Positions 1 through 11,695 of a DNA stretch of 64,000 bases are shown one piece after another (the stretch's first letter is position 1; each line of letters starts with the position of its first letter). Made by a program: the position numbers and the translations under genes. The notes under the pieces are model-generated. The model did no database searches. It was not told the origin of the DNA and worked only from the letters and a program-made list of their open reading frames with translations. Origin of the DNA: Pisolithus tinctorius (lineage: Eukaryota; Basidiomycota; Agaricomycetes; Boletales; Pisolithaceae); NCBI GenBank assembly GCA_024663395.1, contig JANFAH010000075.1, positions 180,595-244,594 of the forward strand, given 5' to 3'.

Positions 1-901
1 GCATAGTGCATAACCTTGTATAACGCAACATTCCAGTATGCAGGTCCGGCAGCCCAGCTTTCACTCTGCCGGTTTGGAGCTCCCGCTCTCGATGTCGAGA
101 GACTTGTCTCAGTGATGCTTCAACCACAATAGTGCAGCAGAATGCTGCACAGCGCAGGCGCATGTTGCGGGTAACTCACATTTGACACTGGACCGAACGG
201 GTCAAGGTTCTGGTATGCGTATGAATGCAAGCCCGTCCGTTGTAACCCAGAAAGGGGCTGTTCTGCAATGCGTTTCATGATTGGCCATTGTCATGTGGCC
301 TCAAGGCCTCATGAGGCACTCGGGTAAGCGGGGAAGCTCATTCAATATTTGACAGCTTGCGGGGAAGCTTCCACAATGAGTGCAGCGTTTCGCATCACTG
401 ATCGGCAGCCATCATATACCTTAATTAGCGGTGTCTTTGGTTTGCACGCGAATGTATGTATTAGTTTTCTTTGGCCTCATGATGGATGACTTTAAAGCGA
501 TTTTACAGGTATGCAGCCCGCAAGAGTCTAGACCAAGTCATGGTTTGTCGGAGGCTAAGCCCAAATCCTAATACTGGCGGTGGTACCGTTATCATAATTC
601 ATCTCACGGCCGAACCTCGCGGACGATCAAGAGGGCACTGACGATACATTCACGTACACTGGAGTTCACACGAAGGGGCCGTGACTGAGGCGTGCCATGC
701 CCGCCAGGAAGTCGCATACGGCATACAATAACAATTGCCAGCTTTCTCGTCCAAGCCTAACCCCGAAATTTGCAAGTCTCAAGACTCAAGGTTCCAAAAC
801 CTTTCTAGAATGGAACCCTAACAAGCGAGGAGCTATTCCATACAAATCCAAGCTGCTCGATATCTGATCAGCTGACTGCAGTAATCGTCACTTGCATGGC
901 C

Positions 902-908
902 TATAAAA
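902..908 (+). promoter_or_regulatory. TATA box of amine oxidase copy 1
   Basis: The sequence TATAAAA lies 64 bp before the start codon at 966. The same spacing is kept in copy 2 and nearly kept in copy 3 (73 bp), with the shared context CTATAAAATGGYCAAC in the duplicated pair. Confidence 0.75.
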
Positions 909-965
909 TGGTCAACGTAGAGAGCAGTACTGTGTGCCAACGCGTGCCCTCTTCTCCTGCCTGCT

Positions 966-2941
966 ATGTTCCGGTTTAGAGTCTCTCTTGCAACCGTTCT
1001 CCTAAGCCTCCTTACTGGTGCGGTCGCCCAGGATGCCAATACTACTGCTTGTCAATCCAACCTCACGATGGCTGGAGCAGCCCCGAATAACACCAAGGTC
1101 CTCATCCTTGGTGGTGGTATGGCTGGCGTCATAGCAGCCCGTACGCTTCATGAACAGGGTATCGACGACTTCGTGATTGTGGAAGCCAAACACGTATTTG
1201 GAGGGCGTATGGCCCAAACGACATTCGGTGTCAACGGATCCCAATATGTCCTTGAGAAAGGACCAAACTGGGTCCATGGAACCCAAACAGGTAGTGGCCC
1301 CGCTAATCCCGTCTGGCTGCTGGCGCAGAAACACAACTTGTCCATGGTACAAAGTGATTTGTTTTCGAATATATGTGTGTTTGACGTTTATGCTATCCGT
1401 TGTTTCCATCTCCGTGGGTGGTGCTCATTTTTCTGCAGCGTTCTTCGATTATAATGGGCCTAACGACTACTCCGCGACTTTCAACGCGTCTTTGACTGCC
1501 TTCAACAACGCCATAGTCCTTGCGGGTGCGACAGACCATTTTTGTGCTCTCATATCATCCTGACGATACGAAATAGGAGAACGGTGGCAGCAGAACAAAA
1601 CTGATCTGGACCTCAGATCAGCATACAATTATATGGGCGTCGCTCCGAAGACGCCGCAAGAGCAGGCTTGCGAGTATTATCAGATTGACTATGTATGTGT
1701 TCGTCTTTACTAATAATTTTGGTCTGATGCCCGCTTCAGGAATGCAAGTTTTATACTTCCTTTTCTTCGTCCCTTTAAACTAATCGTTTTTCCCTGAATC
1801 GGAAATCAGATGCACAGGTAAGCTAGGTTGCCTATCGTGCGTCCACGAGATATTGACCATTCTTATAGGACGCCTCGCAAACGTCAACATTAGCCGCTGC
1901 TTGGGTGAGTACCCACTAACGCTTATATGACTCTCTTGTCTAATGGAGGACAGAATTACAACTACACTTTTGTTCCTGAAGCCGGAGGTTTTTCGGATGT
2001 AGACATGTTGTGTGTGGACCAACGCGGTTTTGCATGTATTGTCCAAGCGGAAGCTGCTACCTTCCTCAACACGAGTCAGGTGCTCTTCAACCAGATTGTC
2101 AAGACCATTCAATACAATCAGAACGGAGTGACCGTCCAGACGACAGATGGATACAACCTCACTGCAGATCACGCCCTGGTCACGTTTAGCGCCGGTGTAT
2201 TGCAAAACACTGACGTCGTCTTCGACCCCGTGTTGCCAGACTGGAAACGAGAGGCTATCAGTAGCATAGAAATGGTAAGATAATCAAATCACCGAAGGTC
2301 ATTTTCCTAACGTCCAAGTTAGCCGGTGTACACCAAGATCTTCTTGCAATTCGAGAAAAAATTCTGGTTCGACACTGGGGTGGGACTTTATGCCGATCAG
2401 CAAAGAGGCAGATATCCGATATGGGAGAGTTTAGATCTTCCGGGCCTTTTCAACGGCTCTGGGATCATCTTTGTCACCGTGACGGTAAGTTGTCGTTGGC
2501 TGTGCCATTTCCTCGGCTCATGAGGTTAAGGGTGATTACGCAAACTATCTCGAGCAACTCAACAAAAAACATAACGCAAGTACAGCTAGAGGTGATGGAG
2601 GTTCTTCGGAGGATGTACCCTGACGCCCCCGATCCAATCGATATCTGGTTGCCTATGTGGGGTAGAGATCCCTTGTTCCGTGGCTCGTACTCTAACTGGG
2701 GAGCGTCCTTCGTACCTGAACACGCGTACAATCTGAGTGTTCCAGTAAACGGTCACCTTTGGTTTGCAGGTGAAGCTACCAGCGTTAAATATTTCGGTTA
2801 GTCTCGATCTCTCTTCGTGGCTACCCGCTAACCACGTAGGACGTAGGCTTCTTGCATGGCGCATACCTGGAGGGTCAGAACGCGGCGAACAACATCGCTG
2901 CGTGTATCAAAAACCCTCAGCGTTGCCCGCCTACTACATGA
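966..2941 (+). CDS. Secreted FAD-dependent amine oxidase (polyamine-oxidase type), copy 1, with a probable frameshift
   Basis: The predicted product is a flavin amine oxidase, a family that oxidises polyamines or other amines and releases hydrogen peroxide. A hydrophobic leader (MFRFRVSLATVLLSLLTGAVA) ending AVAQ suggests secretion. The FAD-binding start reads VLILGGGMAGVIAARTL, followed by FGGRM; the C-terminal flavin motif reads WFAGEATS then FGFLHGAYLEG. Ten exons are read: 966-1374, 1439-1525, 1577-1692, 1740-1743, 1810-1817, 1869-1904, 1954-2274, 2323-2484, 2531-2796 and 2847-2941. Exon 9 is one base out of frame compared with intact copy 3 (around 2561-2590), which would stop translation early. 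Copy 2 has the same shift, so it predates the duplication or reflects a splice pattern I cannot see. Family assignment is firm; function of this copy is doubtful. Confidence 0.8.
1740..1743 (+). other. 4-nt microexon followed by a GC-AG intron (amine oxidase copy 1)
   Basis: The four bases GAAT lie between an intron ending TTCAG and a GCAAGT donor. The following intron (1744-1809) runs from GC to AG and leads into an 8-nt exon (1810-1817). Splicing this way gives the residues E-Y-A-Q, matching the D-x-E-x-A motif of polyamine oxidases. The same signal occurs at 6362-6365 and 12461-12464. Confidence 0.65.
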
Positions 2942-4340
2942 CGCCACGGTTTGGAACATCCGGTCCTACCCAGATAGCTTGCAATAGGCACCTTCGAGAT
3001 TCTTCTAGCTGTACGATAGGAGCGGAAATGTTTCTCTGCATATACTCACGCCTCCTGTGATATCTGTAACTCTGTACAACACTACTCTCTGTACAATCGA
3101 ACTTTTTTGACCGTGTTCTTCCACTGCGCAAACTTTCATGGTGCTATTTTTCTAAGGGGCCTAAATACTAAGTTCTGTTTGACACTGGATGTCCGTACGA
3201 AGCTGACAATAATCACCATCAACATTTTGTGTGATCCCCTGTGGTATGTCCTGTCGGATGTCAGTCACAACAAAGTGGGACAACCTGATTCGGACATTAT
3301 GAGAGGCCCAACTCCAACCAGCATTCGGACTTTCTGACCGTCATGTCTTCTATGCCATCTGCAGCGTTCTTGACGACAATGTAAATGAGCGCATGGAACG
3401 TCCCCCTGTCCTCTAGGGCACTCGGGATCTCGGGGCTATTGGGCTACACTGGTCTACGGTCGCCTTCTTCAAACCATCATCACGAACGAATCAACATTCA
3501 TGGTACTTAGGATCCAGGACCCGACACAACATTGCGCATGAGCAGGTCAGCCCGAGTTGCAAACTATAGATTGCTTGAAGTCGCTTGGAAAGACGGAACC
3601 TATCGTGGTATTCGGAGCTTGGGTCAGTTTGTCTCCATCTCCGTTTGCTCCAATAGCCCTTTCTCCAGAAATGCTTCGAGTACCTAATCGATGGTCTTGG
3701 AAAGTTCTTAAGTACAGTTTCTGTTGTGTGTCCGTCCGCTTACTGATGACAATCCCCAGCAAAGTCAGCAGGTCCAAAAGGGGGGGCGAACTACATTCCA
3801 TATCCATCTCCCCATAATATCACGCGCAGGCTGTGGATACCTTTTGTGAGTAGCTGGAGCGAAACAACAAAGCATCTCGTCTTTGTAAACATAAAGGTGT
3901 CTGTCCCACGAACAGAATTTAGCATAGTACGTGGCGACGTACTGTGCCAAGTTTTGTTCTATCGTCCAAAGCTCTAGAACTGGCGAGTTACGCCTCCTGT
4001 TTGAAGTACGTCCTTTGTCATGCAATCTTCGGCTTACCCCATCCAGCTTTCAGGGAGGGTGTTGTAGTGCTGTATGTGAACCTCCGGCTATCTGACAATG
4101 ATCCTGGCTTGGGATAACTGAGATACTGACAGAAAGGCAGGAACCTACAGCTGCCGTATTCTTCGCGGCTGTTTTCGACACGCGCGTCGTGGATATCTGT
4201 CTCCTAACTTAGCCCCCGGGAGCTCGGAAGTCGCTCTCGGGCGGAGCAAGAGAGACGACCTCTCAGGTGTTCGCATTTCGGACACTACATTTCAATCAGA
4301 CACATCGCCGAATTGCCCTCGACTGGAGCATTCGGGCATA

Positions 4341-4639
4341 AGAAGATTGTCGCGAATTTCTTGGACACGTGATAAGAACCTTATAAATACTTGTTAAGGG
4401 TGGCTGTTCACACAAGATGCCACCCAAGTGTCATGGGATTGCCAAAAAACGGATGTTACATACATAATATCTTACACATTTACTCTATTTCTTAGATAAT
4501 CTATCACATATTTGCCATAACCTAGCCAAAACCGACCATGATAATGGCAAGTGGTTCACTAAGTCAGTACGTGCTACTTACCTATTGGCGCCACATGACA
4601 ACGGCCCAAATAAATTTGTGACATTTTTTAACCACGTAT
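4341..4639. other. Gap between the duplication units, no gene seen
   Basis: About 300 bp, rich in A and T, with no coding sequence or RNA gene that I can recognise. Confidence 0.6.
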
Positions 4640-5525
4640 AACGCAACATTCCAGTATGCTTTCACTCTGCCGGTTTTGGAGCTCCCGCTCTCGCTGTCGA
4701 GAGACTTGTCTCAGTATTGCTTCAGCCACAATAGCGCAACAGAATGTTACATGGCGCAGGCGCATGTTGCGGGCAACTTACATTTGACACTGGACCGAAC
4801 GGGACAAGATTCTGGAATGATACGGATGGAAGCCGTCCGTTGTAACACAGAAAGGGGCTGTTCTGCAATGAGTTCCATGATTGGCGACTGTCATGTGGCC
4901 CTTAAGAATGCAACAAGCCTGTCTCATGTGCACTCAGGGAAGCGGGGAAACTCATTCAATATTTGACAGCTTGCGGGGAAGCTTCCACAATTAGTGCAGC
5001 ATTTTGCATCATTGATCGGCAGCCATCATATACCTTCGTTAGCGTTGTCTTTGGCTTTCACGCGAATGTAGGTATGAGTTTACTTTAACCTCACGGTGGA
5101 TGACCTTGAGGCAATTTCTAAAGGTATGCAGCCCGCGAGGGTCTAGACCAAGTCATGGTTTGTCTGAGGCCAAGCCCAAATCCCAATACTGACGGTGGTA
5201 CCGTTATCATAATTCACCGCAGGGCCGGGTCTCGCGGACGATCAGGAAGGCACTGACGATACATTCACGTACACCGGAGTTCACACGAAGGGCGAGAGGG
5301 GTGTGTGACAGGGGCATGACATGCCCGCCAGGATGTCGCATACGGCATACAATAACAATTGCCAGCTTCCTCGTCCAAGCCTGACCCCCAAATTTGCGAG
5401 ACTCAAGACTCAAGGCTCCAAAACGTTGCCGGTATGGCACCCTAACAAGCGGGGAGCTATTCCATACAAGTCCAAGTTGCTCGATATCTGATCAGCTGAC
5501 TGCAGTAATCGTCACTTGCAGGGCC

Positions 5526-5532
5526 TATAAAA
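5526..5532 (+). promoter_or_regulatory. TATA box of amine oxidase copy 2
   Basis: TATAAAA lies 64 bp before the start codon at 5590, the same spacing as in copy 1. Confidence 0.7.
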
Positions 5533-5589
5533 TGGTCAACGCAGAGAGCAGTACTGCGTGCCAACGCGTACCCTCTTCTCTTCCTTGTT

Positions 5590-7570
5590 ATGACCCGGTT
5601 CAGACTCTCTATTGCAACCGTTCTCCTAAGCCTCCTTAGTAGCGCGGTCGCCAAAGATGCCAATGCCACTAAGTGTCTAGCTGACCTCAAGCCCGATGGA
5701 GCACCACCAAATAACACCAAGGTCCTCATCCTTGGTGGTGGTATGGCCGGCGTCATAGCAGCCCGCACACTTCATGAGCAGGGTATCGACGACTTCGTGA
5801 TTGTGGAAGCCAAGCACGAATTCGGGGGGCGTATGGCGAAACAGACATTCGGTGTCAACGGATCTGAATACGTCCATCGAGAAGGGAGCAAACTGGATCC
5901 ACGGAACCCAAACAGATGATGGACCCCGCTAATCCTGTCTGGCTGCTGGCGAAGAAACACAACTTGTCAATGGTAGCGAGTAATCTGTCTACGGACATAA
6001 GTGTGTTTAGCGTTTATGCTATCCAACTCCGTGGGTCGCGCTCATGTTGCTGCAATAGCGTTCTTCGATTACAACGGGCCTAACAACTACTCCGGCAACT
6101 TTCGAGGCGTCATTGGCCGCCGTCGAGAGCGCCAGGGCCCTTGCGGGTGGGAGAGATCATTTCAGTGCTTTCACAAGATCCTGACAATATAAAATAGGGC
6201 AACGGTGGCAGGAGAACAAAACCGATCTGGATCTCAGATCAGCCTACAAATTTTGGGTGTCGCTCCGAAGACGCCACAAGAGGAGGCTTGCGAGTACTAT
6301 CAGATCGATTATGTATGTGCGTTCAGCTTCATCAATAACTTTGGACTGATACCCGATTCAGGAATGCAAGTCTTGTTGTTCCATTTACTTCGTTTGTCTA
6401 AACTAACCCGTTCTCTCTGGATCGTAATTTTAGATGCACAGGTAAGTTGGGTTACTTGTCGTGAGTGTCAAAGATATTGACCATTCTCATAGGATGCCTC
6501 GCAAACGTCAACATTGGCCGCTGCTTTGGTGAGTACCTACTGACGCTTATATGCTTCTCCTGTCTAATCGAGGATAGAGTTACAACAATACTTATAATCC
6601 CGAAGCCGGAGGCTATTCGGATGTGGACATGTTGTCTGTGGACCAGCGCGGCATTGCATGTATTGTCCAAGCGGAAGCTGCTACCTTCCTGAATACGAGT
6701 CAGGTCCTCTTCAACCAGACTGTCAAGACCATTCAATACAATCAGAACGGAGTGACCGTCCAGACGACAGATGGATACAGCCTCACTGCAGATCACGCAC
6801 TAGTCACGTTTAGCGCCGGTGTATTGCAAAACACTGACGTTGTCTTCGAGCCCGCGCTCCAGACTGGAAACGAGAGGCTATTAGTAGCATAGAAATGGTA
6901 AGATGACCAACCACCCAGGGGCATTTCTCTAACGTCCAAGCTAGTCGGTGTACACCAAGATCTTCTTGCAGTTCAAGGAAAAGTTCTGGTTCGACACTGG
7001 GATAGGACTCTATGCCGATCAGCAGAAAGGCAGGTATCCGGTGTGGGAGAGTTTAGATCATCCGTGCCTTTTCCCCGGCTCTGGGATTATCTTCGTTACC
7101 GTGACGGTAAGTTTGTCGTGGCAATTATATACATGTTTCCTCGGCTCAAAAGATCAAGGGTGATTACGCGAATTATCTCGAGCAACTCAACAAAAATAAC
7201 GCAAGTGCAGTTAGAGGTAATGGAGGTTCTTCGGAGGATGTACCCTGATGCCCCCGATCCAATCGATATCTGGTTACCTATCTGGGGCAGAGCTCCGCTG
7301 TTCCGCGGATCGTACTCTAGCTGGGGAGCGCCCTTCGTCCCTGAATACTCGTACAATCTGAGCGCCCCGGTAAACGGTCACCTTTGGTTTGCGGGTGAAG
7401 CTACTAGCTCTAAATATTTCGGTTAGTCTCGGTCTCTCCTGCGTAGCTATTCGCTAATCACGTAGGATGTAGGCTTCATGCATGGCGCATACCTGGAAGG
7501 ACAGAAGGCAGCAACCAACATCGCTACGTGTATCAAAAACCCGCAGCGTTGCCCGCCTACTACTACATGA
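5590..7570 (+). pseudogene. Amine oxidase copy 2, multiply frameshifted
   Basis: This is the second tandem copy of the FAD amine oxidase and follows the same ten-exon layout, microexon at 6362-6365 included. It keeps the leader peptide and the ILGGGMAGVIAARTL flavin motif. By comparison with copies 1 and 3 the frame is lost at several points: one extra base near 5874-5890 and another near 5915-5925 in exon 1, one extra base in exon 2 near 6095-6105, one missing base in exon 7 near 6850-6856, and the exon 9 shift shared with copy 1 near 7185-7210. The TATA box and splice sites remain, so it may still be transcribed. It is unlikely to make a working enzyme unless these indels are assembly errors. 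Confidence 0.85.
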
Positions 7571-9085
7571 CCCCACGGTTTGGAACATCCAGTCCTGCCC
7601 AGATAGCTTGCAATAGGCACCTTCGAGATTCTTCCAGCTGTATGGTAGGAGCGGAAATGTTTCTCTGCATTTCCTCACGCACCTCCTGTAAACTTGTAAC
7701 TTCGTGCTACGACAGCGACGCAAAGCTTTTCTCTGTACAACACTACTCTCTGTACAATCGAGCTTTTTTTTACCATTTCTTCCACTTGTCTAAATGCGGT
7801 GCCGAACGTTCGAAAGTTGTTGACTGCGCAAACTTTCATGGTGCTATTTCTCGAAGGAGCAAATTCTGGATGACACTTGGATGTCCATGCGAAGCTGACG
7901 ATGATACCATCAACCTCTTGCATGATCCTCGGTGGTATGTCCCGTTGGGTGTCAGTCACAACAAAGCGGTATGGCCTGACTCGGAGATTATAAAATCAGC
8001 ATTCGGAGTTTCCAACTATCATGTCTCTCTCTTCCGTCCACGATGTTCCCGACGACAACACTCATAAGACGCTTGGCAACAACGTGAATGAGTGCACGGA
8101 ACATCCTTTTGTTCTCTAAGGCACTCGGAATCTCGGGGCTATTGGGGTACTTTGGTCTACGGTGGCCTTCTTCAAACCGCCGTCACGAACGAATCAAACA
8201 TTCATGGTACTTGGGGTTTCGGACCCGACGCAACGCTGCGCCTGAACAAGAGTCGACCCAAGTTGCGCACTTTACTTGAAGCTGCTTGGAAAGACAAGAC
8301 CTATCGTGGTATTTGAAGCTTGGGTCAGTTCGACTCCTTCTCCCATTGCTCCATTTACCCTTTCTCCGGAAATGCTTTGAGTACCTAAATCGGCGACCAT
8401 GCGGGGTTCTTAAGTACTGTTTCTGTTGTGGGCCCTTCGCTTACCGATGCCAACCCTCTAGCGAGTCAGCGGGTCCAAATGGGGGTTGAACTACATTCCG
8501 CATCCATCTCCCCATAATATTGCAGGCAGGCTGTGGATGCCTTTTGTGAGTAGCTGGAGCGTAACAACGCAGCATCATCTCGTCTTTGTAAACCTAAAGG
8601 CGGGTCCGACGAACGTAACTTGGCGTAGTACATGGCGATGTACTATGTCAAGTTCTGTTCTGTCGTCCACAGCTTACAGCCGGCGAGTTACGTCTCCTGT
8701 TTGAAGTACGTCCTTTGTTATGCAATCTCCGGTTTATCCCATCCAGCTTTTCAGGGAAGGTGTTGTAGTGCTGTGTACGAACTCCGACTATCTGACAATA
8801 ATATTGGCTTATCCGCCTTGGGATGACGTGCCAACTGAGATACTGACAGAAAGGCAGGAACCTACAGCTGCGAATTACGGTACTCCGTGCTGTGTATTCT
8901 TTGCGGCTGTTTTCTACACGCGCCGCGGATACCTGTCTCCTGAGTTAGCCTCCGGGAGCTTGGAAGTCGCTCTCGAGCAGAGCAAGAGAGAGGATCTCTC
9001 AGGTGTTCGCATCTCGGACACTACAGTTCAATCAGACACATCGCCAATTTGCCCTCGACCGCAGCATTCGGACTTGGTATGATCT

Positions 9086-10408
9086 AGTCTTGTTGCCTGT
9101 TGTGGTACTTGCTCGAAACTCATAGCAAAAAAACGTCTACCAGTCGAGACATCGGGCAGAAATACAACCAACTACATTTTGGGTGTAGACCTCGAGTCAA
9201 ATCACGCACAGAATAATCCCGTTTCCGCTGTGCGTTAATGTGTTGCTGAGAGAATGTCGATCTCGGGCCGCAATGATACCCAAATATCGACATGTTCCAT
9301 ATGTGTGCGATGATATTCGCACCTGACATGAAACCGGAGCTCATTCAGTGGTTCATCTCCCTATGCTTGCAGCCCTGCGTGATGTGAGTGTTCAAGGCGC
9401 CACATCAATAATATTCTTAAGGAACAGGCTCCGTGGACCTAAATCGTATTCAAGGAGTTGCATCAAATGCAGGGGACACAAGAGGTCCTAGGTTTCAGCA
9501 GCCAAAGTGGGGTTGATGGACCGTCCAATCCACACTTGGGGCACTGCAAAAATGACACGCAGTGTATCTGCTAGGTAATGATTGTGCGGATATACTAAAC
9601 TAGAAAAGCGACATTGGCCAGGACCCACAAAGGAATGCTTGAACCCTAAACACATGTGGGCGTGAACCTACGAGCGCGTATCAAACCTTTGCGAGCGCGT
9701 GCTTATTTTCCCAGGCTTTCTGCGCTCTTAGGGGGAACATCAGTATCGAGTTTTCCAACAAAGCATCCCTCTATCACCACGCATCAAGAAACCGTCACCC
9801 TGAACGTACCTAAGTTTTGTATGCAAGCCTGCGGGCTCAGTTGTACTCCCCGGAACACGCGGCGACACGCCACAGACAGTGCTTGAAGGGCGGCACAGAT
9901 TCGGCGCCTCTCGGGTCATGGGTGGCCGTAATCTGACGTTCACCCACCTCGTAAAGCCCTCCTTCCTCCGGATCACTGTTTGTGCGTGCCTTGCGCTTGT
10001 AGGCGTTTCTGCGGAACGATGGCGCCCCCTGATTCTGGATGTGCATTGATCTGTTGCATAGAGGTCCTTCGGATCGGAGCACGTCCTCTCGATGTTCACA
10101 CAACACTAGCGGTAGACCAAAAGCCCGCCTCGCGAAGAATGTCTCGCCTGGACGCGATGCATCATGCAGGTATGGACAGCCAATCGAACTCACTAATATG
10201 ATCAAACCACATTCCAGCTTGCTTGATGACACTGGTGGATTAGAGAGTACGTGTTGGAAGGGCCTACTTACGACGACGACGACATGCTACTCCGCCTCAG
10301 GGCCCGCTCTAAGTACTTGACCCCGCACTGCGACCAGAGCGTCGCACGACCCCACCCCCACTCGTCAAAAGTTTGTCCGGAGATTAAATCATTGGTTCCG
10401 TCGTGCGC
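9086..10408. other. Intergenic region, no supported gene
   Basis: Several short open frames run on both strands, but none shows a family motif or a consistent set of splice sites. The far end probably holds the 3' untranslated region of the BolA-like gene. Confidence 0.5.
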
Positions 10409-10837
10409 TTAATTACCCTTTGCCAAGTATGCTTCGTACTGTTTCGGGGTGAAGGTTTTCTGACGCGGAGAAGTCTGACCAAGCAAGATGAGACGTCTGC
10501 AGCAGCCTCACCTGGGAAAATGCGTGCATCTGGGAGATCTGTTCTTTTAAAGCCTCGTTCACTGGGAGAGAAAGGGTGAGGCCACAACAGCAGCGTCGAG
10601 AGTGCAGTCCACAAACCCATTCTATGTTTCGCGAGGCTAAGTTTGCCTTCAAAATCCTGCAAGGCGGGCGCTTCATGAGCCTCGTCTAAACGAACGGAGC
10701 GATGACACACGTACTTCGCTCACGAGCACGATGGCATAATTTGCACCGCAGCCGCTCGACTGGTCTTCGATTTCTAGATGCGACACTCGGAACGAATCAT
10801 GGATGGCTTTTTCCAAATCTTCGCGGGTCGTAGGCAT
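10409..10837 (-). CDS. BolA-like protein (BOLA2/Fra2 type)
   Basis: Four exons on the minus strand join in frame: 10837-10715, 10656-10617, 10561-10512 and 10459-10409, giving 87 residues, the usual length for BOLA2-type proteins. The product starts MPTTREDLEKAIHDSF and contains SSGCGANYAIVLVSE, FEGKLSLAKHRMVNEALKEQ and HAFSQKTFTPKQYEA. The cysteine in SGCG and the histidine in HAFSQ are the residues with which this subfamily, together with a monothiol glutaredoxin, binds a [2Fe-2S] cluster. The known role of Fra2/BOLA2 is iron sensing and cytosolic iron-sulfur delivery. No lesion is seen. The start was placed at MPTT because the in-frame upstream methionine would add an unconserved tail. Confidence 0.93.
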
Positions 10838-11622
10838 AACGAAGTGTTTCCTGTTGGTGGGATAGTGGAATCTGATAAGATGGTGGGCAGTGTAATGATG
10901 GCACGGCATCTCCCGATACAGTAGTCAGACTAGTTCAGCCTATGACAATATCCGGAGTTCAAACGGTGTTGGTTGGTGCGCGCTCATACTAGCAATTACA
11001 GTACAAGTGGCGCGGGAGCGGGTGGCCATTTCAACGAGAGTTGATTCCTTGTAAACGGGCGTCCGCACTTCCCAGCGCTGTCGTTAACGAGTAAGATTTC
11101 TCAAGGTTGGTGGAGCTTCTGGGAAAAAACCCGCCCATGTCATTTCCATCAAGACCTACGCGACTTTAGGACGGGTCACGTCAGTCGTTCAGGTTTCCCA
11201 GAGCAGCTGCACTGTTTTTGAGGCCAGGTTCTTGGTGGCACTGCCCAACCACAGCCAATCGACAGATTGAATCGGGTTGTACGGGTGACATGCCATCGCC
11301 TGCCCAAGCCTCAAACATACAGCACTGATCAGCGGCTGTTGAACACCCCGAGGCATTATCGCTGTCCATACGGCGCGCGGAGCCATCTCCCGGCGGCCCT
11401 TATGTAGACTACGATGGCCGGCCATCATGCAATATATTCAGGCTGATCAAGCATTCCGAGTTGATATCATGAGGTACTGCCAGGTATGAATTTGTATGTG
11501 GCGACCCGCACAACACCCGCGATTAGCAGGCGAATAGCCTGGGAGCCAGTTCCGGGACACCTGTTAAACTTCGCGTAATGGTCGCAGTTGAATTAAGTCG
11601 GTTCTACATCGCTTCCAGGACT
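10838..11622. other. Intergenic region between divergent BolA and amine oxidase genes
   Basis: About 0.8 kb with no supported gene. It must hold the promoters of the two divergent genes; only the TATA box at 11623 stands out. Confidence 0.6.
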
Positions 11623-11629
11623 TATAAAA
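11623..11629 (+). promoter_or_regulatory. TATA box of amine oxidase copy 3
   Basis: TATAAAA lies 73 bp before the start codon at 11696, in the same kind of context as copies 1 and 2. Confidence 0.72.
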
Positions 11630-11695
11630 TGGCCAACACAAAAAGAATCCTGCGCGCTGCTCTGTCACAATCTTTTCACTGATCCCTCTCTTCCC

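Larger units (their letters stand above)
25..4340. repeat. Direct segmental duplication, unit 1 (amine oxidase copy 1 and flanks)
   Basis: This stretch is repeated almost base for base at 4640-9085. Both units hold about 0.95 kb upstream of an amine oxidase gene, the gene itself, and about 1.4 kb of 3' flank. Small indels separate the two copies. The 3' flank (about 2945-4330) looks like decayed coding sequence of a protein I do not recognise. About 300 bp of AT-rich sequence (4341-4639) with no visible gene separates the units. Confidence 0.9.
4640..9085. repeat. Direct segmental duplication, unit 2 (amine oxidase copy 2 and flanks)
   Basis: This is the second copy of the unit at 25-4340. 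Its 3' flank keeps one longer open stretch (about 8720-9082) that is broken in unit 1, so the flank may descend from a real gene downstream of the oxidase. I could not assign it to a family. Confidence 0.9.
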
